Part shown: piece by piece, positions 39,587 to 47,929 of the stretch
Layout: each line of letters starts with the position of its first letter
Position numbering within the stretch: the first letter of the stretch is position 1
Source: Thermobaculum terrenum ATCC BAA-798
GTDB taxonomy: Bacteria; Chloroflexota; Chloroflexia; Thermobaculales; Thermobaculaceae
Reading direction: 5' to 3'
NCBI RefSeq assembly: GCF_000025005.1
Contig: NC_013526.1
Coordinates: forward strand, 992,001-1,056,000
Length of the DNA: 64,000 nt
Notes under the pieces: generated by a model
The model's database searches: none
What the model was told of the DNA's origin: nothing
The model's input: only the letters and a program-made list of their open reading frames with translations
Made by a program: the position numbers and the translations under genes

Positions 39587-41129
39587 CCTGGGCTACCTCC
39601 TCCCTCTCGACCGGCTGTGTGAAGAGGTGTCTGTCGGGGGATGTCAGGCACCGGCCGGTCGCCAGGTCGAACTGCCAGCCGTGGAGCCTGCAGGTGAGGA
39701 TGCCGTCGTGGACCTCGCCGAACCTGGTGAGATCGGCCTTCAGGTGGGGACAACGACGCTGCACGAGGTAGCCCTCGCACTCCCACAGCTGCTGGTCCTG
39801 GGTCTGCTCAGCGTACCAGCCCTCGGCGTACTGCAACCTCTCTTGGCTGAGGCATTTGAAGAAGTTGTAGACGTACTCGTTGTACGGGCCCTTGCGCTCG
39901 GCCTCGAACCTGCAGGAGAGGAACAGCTCGTTGACCCAGTCCTCGTAGTGCTGGCGCACGCACTCTTCCAGCAGGGCCCGATCGAACGCCATGCGGTACT
40001 CCCACTCCTCTCCCTGCCACCTGTAGACCTTCCGGTGCTGGAAGTCCAGCACGATGCCCTCGTCGCCGCAGTCGAGCAGCACGCGGCCGTTGACGCCCAC
40101 GCAGGTCATGTCGGCCTGCTCGAGCAGCGGCTCAAACCACTCCCGCAGCGCCGCCACGAGGTCCACCTCTCCCCTCCTCCAGGAGGACTTGATGGCGTCG
40201 ATCCTGGGCTGCTGCCGGGCCTTGTACGCCTCCAGGTACAACCGCTTGTCCTCGAAGATCGCCCTCACCTCGTCCTCTGGAAACGGGTGCGTCAGGGTGC
40301 AGCTCGCGGGCGAGATCTCGACCGTGCTGCCGGGGATCACCAGCAGGCCGTTGCCGTGCCCGTGCTCCGCCATGTAGTCGAGGAAGACCGCCGCGTCGGG
40401 GAAGGTGTTGGCGGGGTCGCGGTCGAAGTCGTTGAGGCCGAACAGGTCATCGTCCAGGAAGCACGGTGGCCCCGCGGACGGCACCACCCATCGGGCGCCG
40501 AGCAGCTCGATGTACCGCAGTGCCCTGTCCATGCCGTTGATGCGCTTCTTCCGTCCCAGCGCCTCCTTCATCTTCTGAGGCAGCTTGTACACCATAGGGT
40601 ACCATATGGCGCCCGAGAACTGCAGCATGTGCAGGTCGTAGGGGCCGAAGCTGGCCAGCCTCTCGAGGTCCAGCGGGCGGGAGTCGTTCTGGTCCAGGAT
40701 GCGCACCTCGCCGTCGTCGACCATGAGGGCCGAGTCTCCCAGCGGGCCGTCGGTGGGCGCCACGGCGGCGGCTATCATGATCCGCAGGCCATCCAGCTCT
40801 ACCGGCTCGTAGTTCCGTGTGCGCACGAAGTGCCGAAAGCCCATCGCCCTCAGCTCCCTCTCCAGCAGGTCCAGCGGGTAGTCCGGCAGGAGCACCACGG
40901 CGTCCTTGGAGACGTGCCGTCGAAGGAACTCCGGGTCCATGTGGTCGTGGTGCATGTGCGAGATATATAGGTAGTCCGGGCTGCCGATGGCAGCAGGATC
41001 TATGTGCTCGTTGCTGGGGAAAGGAAACCACGAGGCGAAGTACGCCGGGTTGAACCACGGGTCGGTCAGGATGGTCCCGTGCCTGGTCTCTATGAAGAAG
41101 CCTGCGTGGCCTATGCTGGTGACTCTCAA
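39549..41129 (-). CDS. Metallo-beta-lactamase fold protein with C-terminal Rieske domain
   Basis: A 526-residue fusion. Residues about 1-270 have the UlaG-like metallo-beta-lactamase fold: SIGHAGFFIETRHGTILTDPW at the start, and YISHMHHDHMDPEF as the HxHxDH metal motif. The last 80 residues are a Rieske [2Fe-2S] domain, with RRCPHLKADL and, after a gap, CRLHGWQFDLATGRCL supplying the two Cys and two His. The part between (about 290-420) is helical. CMP-Neu5Ac hydroxylase joins the same two folds in the opposite order, so an oxygenase or hydrolase fed by an electron chain is thinkable, but the substrate is unknown. It heads a three-gene unit and has no signal peptide. Confidence 0.85.
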   Translation of the reverse strand: MRVTSIGHAGFFIETRHGTILTDPWFNPAYFASWFPFPSNEHIDPAAIGSPDYLYISHMHHDHMDPEFLRRHVSKDAVVLLPDYPLDLLERELRAMGFRHFVRTRNYEPVELDGLRIMIAAAVAPTDGPLGDSALMVDDGEVRILDQNDSRPLDLERLASFGPYDLHMLQFSGAIWYPMVYKLPQKMKEALGRKKRINGMDRALRYIELLGARWVVPSAGPPCFLDDDLFGLNDFDRDPANTFPDAAVFLDYMAEHGHGNGLLVIPGSTVEISPASCTLTHPFPEDEVRAIFEDKRLYLEAYKARQQPRIDAIKSSWRRGEVDLVAALREWFEPLLEQADMTCVGVNGRVLLDCGDEGIVLDFQHRKVYRWQGEEWEYRMAFDRALLEECVRQHYEDWVNELFLSCRFEAERKGPYNEYVYNFFKCLSQERLQYAEGWYAEQTQDQQLWECEGYLVQRRCPHLKADLTRFGEVHDGILTCRLHGWQFDLATGRCLTSPDRHLFTQPVEREEVAQGGVQRPAEHKAS

Positions 41130-41275
41130 CGGTGCCCTCCGATCTCGTAAGCTATCTAGTGCTACATAAAGAATAACACTTCAGTGGCTAAAAAGTTTCA
41201 CCTCTTAATAATTTCCCGCGGGGGTGTGATCAGCCTGTATACTTTGTAGGATGAGATCGACCGAGCTGGAGGGCT

Positions 41276-41914
41276 ATGAACTTCTTTCTCAAGGCGCTGG
41301 TAGCGCTGTTCACCATAGTTGACCCGATAGGCATGGCGCCCATCGTGGTGGGGCTGACGGCCCACCTGAGCCCGGCGGTCAGGCGCAGGGTGGTGACGAG
41401 GGCCACCCTGATAGCCACCGGCGTGGTGGCCGTGTTCGCGCTGTTCGGCAAGCCGCTGCTGGAGTTCCTGGGGATAACGCCTGAGGCCTTCAGCATCGCC
41501 GGGGGTGCCCTGCTGTTCCTGGTGTCGATAGACATGCTCTTCGGGCGGGAGTCGGGCGCCAGGGAGACCGGTCGCGAGGCGCGGGAGGCCAGGACGCGCG
41601 AGGACATCAGCGTCTTCCCCCTGGCGATCCCCCTGATAGCCGGCCCCGGGACGATCACCACGGTGATCCTGCTGATGGACAGCGCCCAGGGTCACGCCTC
41701 CAGGCAGCTGGCGGTGGCCGCCGCCGTGGCGATCGTCATGTTCTGCACCTGGGTATCGATGAGCCTGGCGTTCCCCATACAGAAGCGCATGGGCACCACC
41801 GGCACGCTCGTGCTCTCCCGAGTGCTGGGCATGCTGCTGGCCGCCATCGCCATCCAGTACATCCTCAACGGCCTGAGCTCCTTCGCGGAGTCCCTCAGGA
41901 CGATCCTCTCCTAG
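41276..41914 (+). CDS. MarC family membrane protein
   Basis: A 212-residue integral membrane protein of the MarC/UPF0056 family. Six hydrophobic helices are visible, with family marks at LFTIVDPIGMAPIVVGLT (first helix pair), ISVFPLAIPLIAGPGTITTVIL (fourth) and VLSRVLGMLLAAIAIQYILNGL (last). GGAGGG lies two to three bases before the ATG at 41276, and a TATACT at 41237-41242 may be the -10. The role of MarC proteins is still unclear; earlier links to multidrug resistance were not confirmed. It is a single gene. Confidence 0.92.
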   Translation: MNFFLKALVALFTIVDPIGMAPIVVGLTAHLSPAVRRRVVTRATLIATGVVAVFALFGKPLLEFLGITPEAFSIAGGALLFLVSIDMLFGRESGARETGREAREARTREDISVFPLAIPLIAGPGTITTVILLMDSAQGHASRQLAVAAAVAIVMFCTWVSMSLAFPIQKRMGTTGTLVLSRVLGMLLAAIAIQYILNGLSSFAESLRTILS

Positions 41915-41949
41915 GCAGAGCGCCACTGGGGGTTAAAGCTGTTTTACAA

Positions 41950-42025
41950 GCATGCTTGCATGCTTGCATTCTGTGTTGCCTGTAAGCAGACTTACATCTG
42001 ACGCCCTTATACACAGGCAACACAG
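41950..42025 (+). promoter_or_regulatory. parA leader: centromere-like repeats and inverted repeat
   Basis: GCATGCTTGCATGCTTGCAT (41950-41969) is a run of overlapping GCATGC/GCTTGC words found again inside and after the parB-like gene. A perfect 12-base inverted repeat (CTGTGTTGCCTG 41971-41982, CAGGCAACACAG 42014-42025) surrounds a small hairpin (GTAAG/CTTAC) and ends at the ribosome site of parA. It is likely to be the autoregulation and partition-complex site. Confidence 0.65.
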
Positions 42026-42034
42026 GAGGCTTGC

Positions 42035-42841
42035 ATGACAGTGACCATGACCGCAGGCAAGGCAGCCCCTCCCCCGCAGGCTCTGGCCAGGGTGATCGCC
42101 GTGGCCAACCAGAAGGGAGGGGTCGGCAAGACCACCACGACCTTCAACCTGGGGGTAGCCCTCGCTCGGCTGGGCCACCGGGTGCTGCTGGTGGATATGG
42201 ACCCGCAGGCGGCGCTCACCGCGAGCACGGGGGTGCCCGTGGCGCAGCTGGAGGCCAGCATCTACGACCTGCTGCTGGACCCCAAGCTCGACCCCGACAG
42301 CGTGCTGCAGCACACCCGCTCGGGGGTGGACCTGCTGCCGGCCAACATAGACCTCTCGGCGGCCGAGATCGAGCTGGTGAACATGACCCTCCGCGAGCTC
42401 ATCCTCAGGGATATCCTTACTCCCCTGCGCGAGCGCTATGGGTACATCCTCATAGACTGCCCCCCTAGCCTGGGGCTGCTCACGATCAACGCGCTCGCCG
42501 CTGCCGACGAGGTGCTGATCCCCCTGCAGTGCGAGTACCTGGCCACCAGGGGGCTGGCGCTGCTGCTGCGCACCCTGTCGAGGGTCCAGGAGAGGCTCAA
42601 CCCGGGGCTGAGGATCACGGGGATCCTGCCCACGATGTACGACGCGCGCACGCTGCACGCGCGGGAGGTGCTGGCCGAGCTCCAGGACAACTTCCCTGGG
42701 CAGGTGTTCGACATCACGATCAAGGACAGCGTCCGCCTAAAGGAGTCGCCCGCAGCCGGGCTCTCGGTGGTGGACTACGACCCCTCACACGACGCCGCGC
42801 AATCATATATGAAGCTAGCAAAGGAGATAGCCGATGCCTAG
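42035..42841 (+). CDS. parA: ParA/Soj family partition ATPase
   Basis: A 268-residue Walker-type ATPase that moves replicon copies apart with a DNA-bound partner. The deviant Walker A is VANQKGGVGKTTTTFNL (residues about 23-39), the A' motif is VLLVDMDPQAALTAS, and the B motif is ILIDCPPSLGLLT. There is no long N-terminal DNA-binding domain, so it is the short Soj-like form. AGGAGG is eight bases before ATG 42035. It overlaps the next gene by eight bases, forming a parAB-like pair. Together with the two replication-initiator-like genes it shows that this window carries the maintenance region of a replicon. Confidence 0.93.
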   Translation: MTVTMTAGKAAPPPQALARVIAVANQKGGVGKTTTTFNLGVALARLGHRVLLVDMDPQAALTASTGVPVAQLEASIYDLLLDPKLDPDSVLQHTRSGVDLLPANIDLSAAEIELVNMTLRELILRDILTPLRERYGYILIDCPPSLGLLTINALAAADEVLIPLQCEYLATRGLALLLRTLSRVQERLNPGLRITGILPTMYDARTLHAREVLAELQDNFPGQVFDITIKDSVRLKESPAAGLSVVDYDPSHDAAQSYMKLAKEIADA

Positions 42842-43967
42842 AAACCAGCGAGTATCCATCAGGGGCAAGGGCTCAGACATCTTCTTCGAGCACCTGAACC
42901 CATCCGAGATAAGGCCCAGGCCCGAGGACGGGACCGAGCCAACCGAACCAGCAAGCAAGCATGCTAGCATGCAAGCAGCCAAGGAAGCAAGCGCGCAAAC
43001 TCACAAGCAAGCACAGAAGCAGCCAAGCGATCAGGCAGACCAGCTTACGGAGACGACTGAGGGGACGGAAGCGCTGGAGGGAGGCGGCAGGGCGCCGGTT
43101 CTGGAGGCCCGCCAACCTTCCCAGGGAGATGAAAGCGCCACCGATGCTCGAGATGAAAGCACAGCTCTACCTGATAGCAAGCAGGCAAGCGGGCTTGCTC
43201 GTGAGCTCGCAAGCAAGCATGCTAGCAAGCAAGCAGATAAGCCTGCTAGCGAGCGTGAAGGGGAGCATGCAAGCGGGTATGCTCCCGAGTATGCAAGCAA
43301 GCTTGAGCCGGCTGCTCGCTCCGATGCTGCCACTCGGGGCGCTGTGCCGGGCGCGGGCGAAAGCCTACAAGCTAGCAGGGATGCTGGCATGCATGCTGGC
43401 GACCAAGCAAGCGCGCAAGCAGGCGAGTATGCAAGCATGCTTGCAAGCAAGCAGGATGCTGGGTCGCGCGATGGAGCGGTGGGCTCCCAGCCTCCGTCCG
43501 ATGCGTCCCAGGGGATTGTCGCCGCTACCTCGCCCGCCCCTGTCCGTGATGAGGGGCATCATCCTGCCGCTGGCCAGGGGGAGCCTTGGAGCGAGAGGGG
43601 GGTGGAGTCTGGAGACCGCCTCGGTGGCTCACGGGGCGGTGAGGATGCGGAGGACGGCTTGCCCTCAAGCGTGCATGGGAGCAAGCTGCCTCGTACCGAC
43701 CACGCGGATGTGCTGCACGCCCTGTGGAAGGACCTCTCGGAGGCGGCGACCATCACGAACGCCTTCAGGTTCACCGACACCGACATGCGCCTTCTGACGG
43801 ACGCGACCTATGCGCTCGGGAAGGAGTTCGGGATCAAGGTCTCAAAGCAGGAGGTGGTGCGCCTGGCGCTGCGCGCGCTGCTGCTGGAGTACGAGCGCGA
43901 GGGGCCGGATAGCCTCCTGGCGCGGTACGCGCTGCGCAAGCAGCAGCTGCGCCGGGGTGATATCTAG
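42834..43967 (+). CDS. ParB-position centromere-binding protein with repeat-encoded linker
   Basis: A 377-residue protein in the parB place, overlapping parA by eight bases. The first 30 residues (MPRNQRVSIRGKGSDIFFEHL) may be the ParA-stimulating tail. Residues about 40-290 are low complexity, rich in Ala, Ser, Lys, Gln and His (ASKHAS, ASKQAS units), because the DNA is packed with GCAAGC/GCATGC/GCTAGC words. The last 85 residues (LHALWKDLSEAATI ... DMRLLTDATYALGKEFGIKVSKQEVVRLALRALLLEYE) look like a ribbon-helix-helix or similar small DNA-binding domain. No ParB/Srx nuclease motif is seen. I infer a type Ib-like centromere binder whose own coding sequence contains its sites. Confidence 0.7.
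   Translation: MPRNQRVSIRGKGSDIFFEHLNPSEIRPRPEDGTEPTEPASKHASMQAAKEASAQTHKQAQKQPSDQADQLTETTEGTEALEGGGRAPVLEARQPSQGDESATDARDESTALPDSKQASGLARELASKHASKQADKPASEREGEHASGYAPEYASKLEPAARSDAATRGAVPGAGESLQASRDAGMHAGDQASAQAGEYASMLASKQDAGSRDGAVGSQPPSDASQGIVAATSPAPVRDEGHHPAAGQGEPWSERGVESGDRLGGSRGGEDAEDGLPSSVHGSKLPRTDHADVLHALWKDLSEAATITNAFRFTDTDMRLLTDATYALGKEFGIKVSKQEVVRLALRALLLEYEREGPDSLLARYALRKQQLRRGDI
42950..43462. repeat. Dense GCAAGC/GCATGC/GCTAGC words inside the parB-like gene
   Basis: Clusters occur at 42950-43023, 43171-43255, 43262-43318 and 43367-43462. Typical pieces are AAGCAAGCATGCTAGCAAGC and GCAAGCATGCTTGCAAGC. The words are largely palindromic, so both strands read alike. They match the leader (41950-41969) and the 3' flank (43968-43992) and are proposed to be the parS-like sites. 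Confidence 0.65.
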
Positions 43968-43992
43968 CATGCTTGCATGCATGCTTGCTTGT
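43968..43992. repeat. Centromere-like repeat after the parB-like gene
   Basis: Directly after the stop codon the words GCATGCTTGCATGCATGC and TTGCTTG continue the pattern of the parA leader and of the gene itself. Confidence 0.6.
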
Positions 43993-44084
43993 GGGCTCAT
44001 GGCGGCCGGAGTCCTGGTTTGGGGCGACGCTTGCTACTTGGCGCTGCCCGGCTTACCTTTTAATAAGGTTAATAAGGAGCGAGC

Positions 44085-45416
44085 ATGAGCGAGGATCCCG
44101 TGCGAGACGATTCGGAGAGGGTAGTGCGCATCGAGGCTTCGGGCAGGGAGCTGAGGGAGGCGCTCGCGCCGATGCTCAAGGACGGCCACCTTACCGTCCT
44201 GAGCGCGGCGCACTACCACGCGCTGCGCGAGGCGCTCTACAAGAACACCTTCCGCCGTGCCGAAGGCACGCCCTGGCCAACGGCCGCACTGGAGAAGGGC
44301 AACGCTCGTGGCCTTGCGCAGCTCCGGCCCACGGTGATCGACCAGCAGCCGCTGCTGCCGCCCGAGGAAGAGGAGGCCTGGACGAAGGCTATGTGGAGGC
44401 AGCGCGAAGAGCTGTCGGACCTCGACGCCGACGTGCTGGACGCGCTCTCGGCGCTCTGGCTATATCAGGCGCGGTCCCCGCAGGACGATGCTGTGGCCGA
44501 TATCGACGGCTTGCTGGCGATGCGGGGCATCAAGCCCAAGCGGGGCGGGCAGGGCCGGCGCGGGGGCTACGAGCCCGAGCAGCGCGCCGAGATGCTCAAG
44601 GCACTTTCTCACATCCAGAACCTCTGGCTGGACATGGCAGAGATCGAGGTGTACGAGGAGGGCGCCAGGGGAGGTCGCAGCCGCACCATCAAGCAGACGG
44701 TCCAGAGTCGGCCCTTCGTCATCACCGACAGGATGGGGCAGGTGCGTCTGGACGGCTACATGCAAGTGCGCAAGTTCATCTTCCGCCCGGGGAAGGTGTT
44801 CGCCCACTTCCTGATGGGTCCCGGCCAGCAGACGGCGCTGCTGTCGGCCAAGGCGCTGAAGTACGATCCCTACAGGCAGCGCTGGGAGAAGAGGCTGGCG
44901 CGCTACCTCTCCTGGCAGTGGAGGGTGAAGGCCCGCAACGCCGACTACCTCAGGCCCTACAGGGTGGAGACGCTCATCGAGGCCGTGGGCGAGCGGGTGG
45001 ACACGCGCAACCCCGCCAGGACCCGGGATCGCCTGGAGAAGTGCCTGGACACCCTCCAGCGGGATGGCGTCATCGCCGCCTGGCAGTACGACCGCTGGGA
45101 CGAGCAGCTTGCGGGCAGAAAGGGCTGGATCCTCGACTGGCTGCAGGCGACCGTCCTCATCGAGCCCCCTGACCCGGTCAAGGATACCTATCAGCCCCTG
45201 GAGCGCAGGCGCGTGATCGAGCAGGAGCCGCTGCCGGACTCCCTGGGAGAGCGCATCAAGCGCGCCAGGAAGGCCAAGGGCCTGTCGCAGATGCAGGCTG
45301 CCGAGGAGCTCGGCATCTCCCAGGGCTACCTCAGCCTCCTGGAGCGCGGCAAGGTCAGGGAGTCGCAGCTATCGGGCCAGCTGCGCGCCCGCCTGCAAGA
45401 CTGGCTTGGATCCTGA
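44085..45416 (+). CDS. Plasmid-replication-like protein with C-terminal Xre-type helix-turn-helix
   Basis: A 443-residue protein. The C-terminal 65 residues are a Cro/C1-type helix-turn-helix (LGERIKRARKAKGLSQMQAAEELGISQGYLSLLERGK). The central part (residues about 110-375) is long, basic and includes KQTVQSRPFVITDRMGQVRLDGYMQVRKFIF and a winged-helix-like end (LEKCLDTLQRDGVIAAWQYDRW), a layout known from replication initiators of large plasmids. I do not recognise the exact family. AAGGAG is six bases before ATG 44085, and the gene follows the partition pair by 117 bases that hold centromere-like repeats. It is either the initiator of the replicon or a regulator of it; the protein at 36358-37461 is the other candidate. 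Confidence 0.6.
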   Translation: MSEDPVRDDSERVVRIEASGRELREALAPMLKDGHLTVLSAAHYHALREALYKNTFRRAEGTPWPTAALEKGNARGLAQLRPTVIDQQPLLPPEEEEAWTKAMWRQREELSDLDADVLDALSALWLYQARSPQDDAVADIDGLLAMRGIKPKRGGQGRRGGYEPEQRAEMLKALSHIQNLWLDMAEIEVYEEGARGGRSRTIKQTVQSRPFVITDRMGQVRLDGYMQVRKFIFRPGKVFAHFLMGPGQQTALLSAKALKYDPYRQRWEKRLARYLSWQWRVKARNADYLRPYRVETLIEAVGERVDTRNPARTRDRLEKCLDTLQRDGVIAAWQYDRWDEQLAGRKGWILDWLQATVLIEPPDPVKDTYQPLERRRVIEQEPLPDSLGERIKRARKAKGLSQMQAAEELGISQGYLSLLERGKVRESQLSGQLRARLQDWLGS

Positions 45417-45506
45417 GGCGGGGGCAACTCCCCGGCGCGGTGGCCGGCATCCTGGGCGGTAGCTGCGGCCGCGTGCCGGCAGGTGAGATCGGCGCCCGGG
45501 AACCCC

Positions 45507-46697
45507 CTACCGGAAGAACTCCGCAAGTCCCCGGGCCCTGCAGGACTCCCCAAGGCAGGGCAGTCGCCAGGACTGCTCTATCGTCCTGAGCAACGCGTAG
45601 TGGTCGTAGAGCCTGCACGACTCGTACCCAGCGGGTGTGCGGTGGGAGATCACGATCAATGGGACCTGTCCGCCCCCGTGCGCGGGCGTCGTACCCTCGT
45701 CCCAGGTGATGAAGATCACGGAGTTCGTCCTCTGCCAAGTGGGTGTATTGAGGATGTGGGAGGGCAACCACCCTCGCAGCCAGGCATCGCCGTGCATCTC
45801 GGAGCAGCTGTGCATGTCGTTGCACATGTTGGGCACGATGAGCTCGAAGCTCGCTGCCGAGGGGTCAAAGCTTCGGAAGTCCGTGATGTGCTGGAGGCAG
45901 CTGGACCTATCTCCGGAGACGTCCGCAAACGAGATGGCAGGCTCATGCGAGCGCACGTACAGCCCCGGCTCATCATCCGGATCGTGATAGAAGGGCGCCC
46001 TGCCGCAGACGGGAGCGCCCGTCCTGGGGTCGCGCACTCGCACGTTCTCGGCGAACACGCGCCACGTCCTGCCAGAGGCCTCCAGCTCATCCCCCAGGTG
46101 GGGAGCCTGGAACGTGTAGTCGAGGTCGTTATGCACCCCCTGGGTGGAGCCCGACCACAGCGCCAGGTAGTTGGGCTCCGAGGGGTGGGCCACGGCGTAG
46201 TAGTTCACCGCGAGGCCGTAGTGGGCCGCCAGCGAGTTGAGGTACGGCAGCTTGGGGTTCCCGATGATATCGTGGAGGTTCCTGTTCTCGAAGACTATCA
46301 GGTACACGTGGCTGAAGCGGGGGATGTGGCCTCCGGGGCGTGGGACGACCTCAGCCCTTGCGGCGTCATAGCCTATCTCCCAACCGTCGGCGCGTATCGC
46401 CACCGCCGCGAAGCGATGCTCCCCGCCCAAGGCCCCCTCCGGGTGCCAGCACAGGATGAACCTGCCCTCTGGATCCCTCTGGTCCGACACGCCGACCGTG
46501 CGCCCGTCCACCTCGAAGCGCACCTCGTACGTGCCCTGTGGCGCCCTCACCTCCAGCGGGGCGCCCTCGAGGTACCTCCCCGCCGAGGGATTAACCCACG
46601 CCAGCACCTTCTCCTGGCCTGGCCACAGCAGCCAGAGGGACGCCACCGCGCCAACCACCACCACGCAAGCCACAAGCAACCATCGCCAGATCCTCAT
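45507..46697 (-). CDS. Membrane-anchored phosphoesterase (phospholipase C/acid phosphatase family)
   Basis: A 396-residue exported protein. The N-terminus is one hydrophobic segment (WRWLLVACVVVVGAVASLWLLW) that acts as anchor or uncleaved signal. An Ig-like part follows (about 25-115: EGAPLEVRAPQGTYEVRFEVDG), then the phosphoesterase domain: HVYLIVFENRNLHDIIG gives the Glu-Asn metal site of the PF04185 family, later IVPNMCNDMHSC, FITWDEG with the Asp-Glu pair, and YDHYALLRTIEQSW with the His. Such enzymes hydrolyse phosphate mono- or diesters outside the membrane. ATG 46697 is taken since the anchor starts there. It is convergent with the Rep-like gene at 44085-45416. Confidence 0.85.
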   Translation of the reverse strand: MRIWRWLLVACVVVVGAVASLWLLWPGQEKVLAWVNPSAGRYLEGAPLEVRAPQGTYEVRFEVDGRTVGVSDQRDPEGRFILCWHPEGALGGEHRFAAVAIRADGWEIGYDAARAEVVPRPGGHIPRFSHVYLIVFENRNLHDIIGNPKLPYLNSLAAHYGLAVNYYAVAHPSEPNYLALWSGSTQGVHNDLDYTFQAPHLGDELEASGRTWRVFAENVRVRDPRTGAPVCGRAPFYHDPDDEPGLYVRSHEPAISFADVSGDRSSCLQHITDFRSFDPSAASFELIVPNMCNDMHSCSEMHGDAWLRGWLPSHILNTPTWQRTNSVIFITWDEGTTPAHGGGQVPLIVISHRTPAGYESCRLYDHYALLRTIEQSWRLPCLGESCRARGLAEFFR

Positions 46698-47002
46698 ATG
46701 CCACCACCCAGCACAACATCGCCTCGGCCAGAAAGCGCCTTCCAGCTCTTTAATGCGTCCGAAGCTCGTATAGTTCCCAGATTGAGATGGTGGGATCGGT
46801 TTGGCGGGATGCATGTGTGCGATCTCGTGACCTGCAAAGCGGACGGCCGGGAGTTAGTGCTCGTGCACATGCAAGTGAGCTTCAAGACACACGTAATGCC
46901 TTGGGATAGCAGGGGGGGGGGAGACACTTTGTCTGGACAACTATTGTCATAGTAATAGGTCAAAGATCAATAAATGGCTTTGTTACTTAAGATAAATAGG
47001 TA
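46698..47002. other. Intergenic region with a G10 tract
   Basis: No gene is supported here; a 47-codon frame at 46809-46952 has no recognisable product. It contains a run of ten G (46912-46921), about 80 bases upstream of the promoter of the secreted-protein block. Composition changes here from GC-rich to clearly more AT-rich. Confidence 0.5.
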
Positions 47003-47031
47003 TTGACAAGCGTTCCTGGCGAGCATATACT
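47003..47031 (+). promoter_or_regulatory. Consensus sigma-70-type promoter
   Basis: TTGACA (47003-47008) and TATACT (47026-47031) are separated by exactly 17 bases, a near-perfect housekeeping promoter. The start of transcription near 47039 would leave a 40-base leader with AAGGAGG before ATG 47079. Confidence 0.75.
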
Positions 47032-47078
47032 CGAGCTATATTTACTCTAAAACCAAGATATCTAACAAGGAGGATAAA

Positions 47079-47921
47079 ATGATGAGTAGGTTCTACCCCC
47101 CTTCTGAAAGGTTTCTTTGCGACCCTTTTGGTCCTCAGTCTGTGGCTGGGAGCAGGCTTCGTGTTCGGCGCACGTGCAGCGGGTGAAGATTTCTCGGGCG
47201 ACGGGGGCAAGATAAGCATCCCTGACCCTAGAGAATCAATCCAGCAGCAGGTAGCTAGTAGGAAAGAGGTTGACCTGCAGGCAGTGGGAGGAGGCGGCGG
47301 TGGAGGCTACCCCTCGAGCAAGATCCTTAGTGGTGTGCCTGGCATCAGGCAAGTCTGTAGTAACTACTGTGGCCCAGCTGCTACACAGGAGATCCTGCGA
47401 TACAAGGGTGTGAACGTAAGCCAATACACCATTGCTGATTGGGAGGGCACCGGTGCATGTGGCAGCAGTTCGGGCACATGTCTGGTACCCATACGTGACG
47501 TGCTCAACGACCACTTGCCCAATCTACCTTATGCTAATTACTATGTTGCCTATCACCTGGATGATGATACCATCAACGCCACCGCGCGAGACCTGGGCCG
47601 CGGGTGAAGTACGATATCGCGGGCCACAATCTGCCCGTCATGGTGCTGCTGGACCCCGATGGCAATGGGGAGGAGGATTCTTACCAACTACCTTCCTGGA
47701 AAGGCTATTATTCTACTGGCCATTACATCACCATCAACGGCTATGATGGGACATTTGACGGCACCGATGTCTCAGCTTCTCTATACTACAGGGATACGTT
47801 TCACATGTTACCAGACAACACAAAGCAGTTCAGCTATTACCTCCGGGGATTTGCCTACCTGATACGTTACAAGAATGGGGTTGGTAGCTGCTCATCGAAT
47901 AATTATGACCTCATATGGTAG
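47079..47921 (+). pseudogene. Secreted C39-like cysteine peptidase, two frameshifts
   Basis: A strong ribosome site (AAGGAGG) and ATG at 47079 open a frame that is broken twice. Removing one C from the six at 47096-47101 gives a normal signal peptide (LLKGFFATLLVLSLWLGAGF); adding one G to the run at 47602-47604 joins the two halves of the enzyme. The repaired protein would have about 280 residues with SNYCGPAATQEIL (active Cys), GHYITINGYDG (active His) and YYRD, the C39_2 peptidase pattern. Both breaks are at homopolymers, so sequencing error, phase variation or decay are all possible. The gene uses more AT-rich codons than the left part of the window. Confidence 0.7.
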
Positions 47922-47929
47922 GTGACATT

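Noticed and set aside
39420-40970. 516-codon plus-strand frame opposite the MBL-Rieske gene
   Set aside because: No domain; the minus-strand gene has intact metal and Rieske motifs.
42873-43562. Minus-strand frames rich in Leu, Ala and Cys opposite the parB-like gene
   Set aside because: They arise from the palindromic GCAAGC/GCATGC words, which read alike on both strands.
45483-46952. 489-codon plus-strand frame opposite the phosphoesterase
   Set aside because: Antisense shadow; only its last 47 codons lie outside the real gene and they show nothing recognisable.
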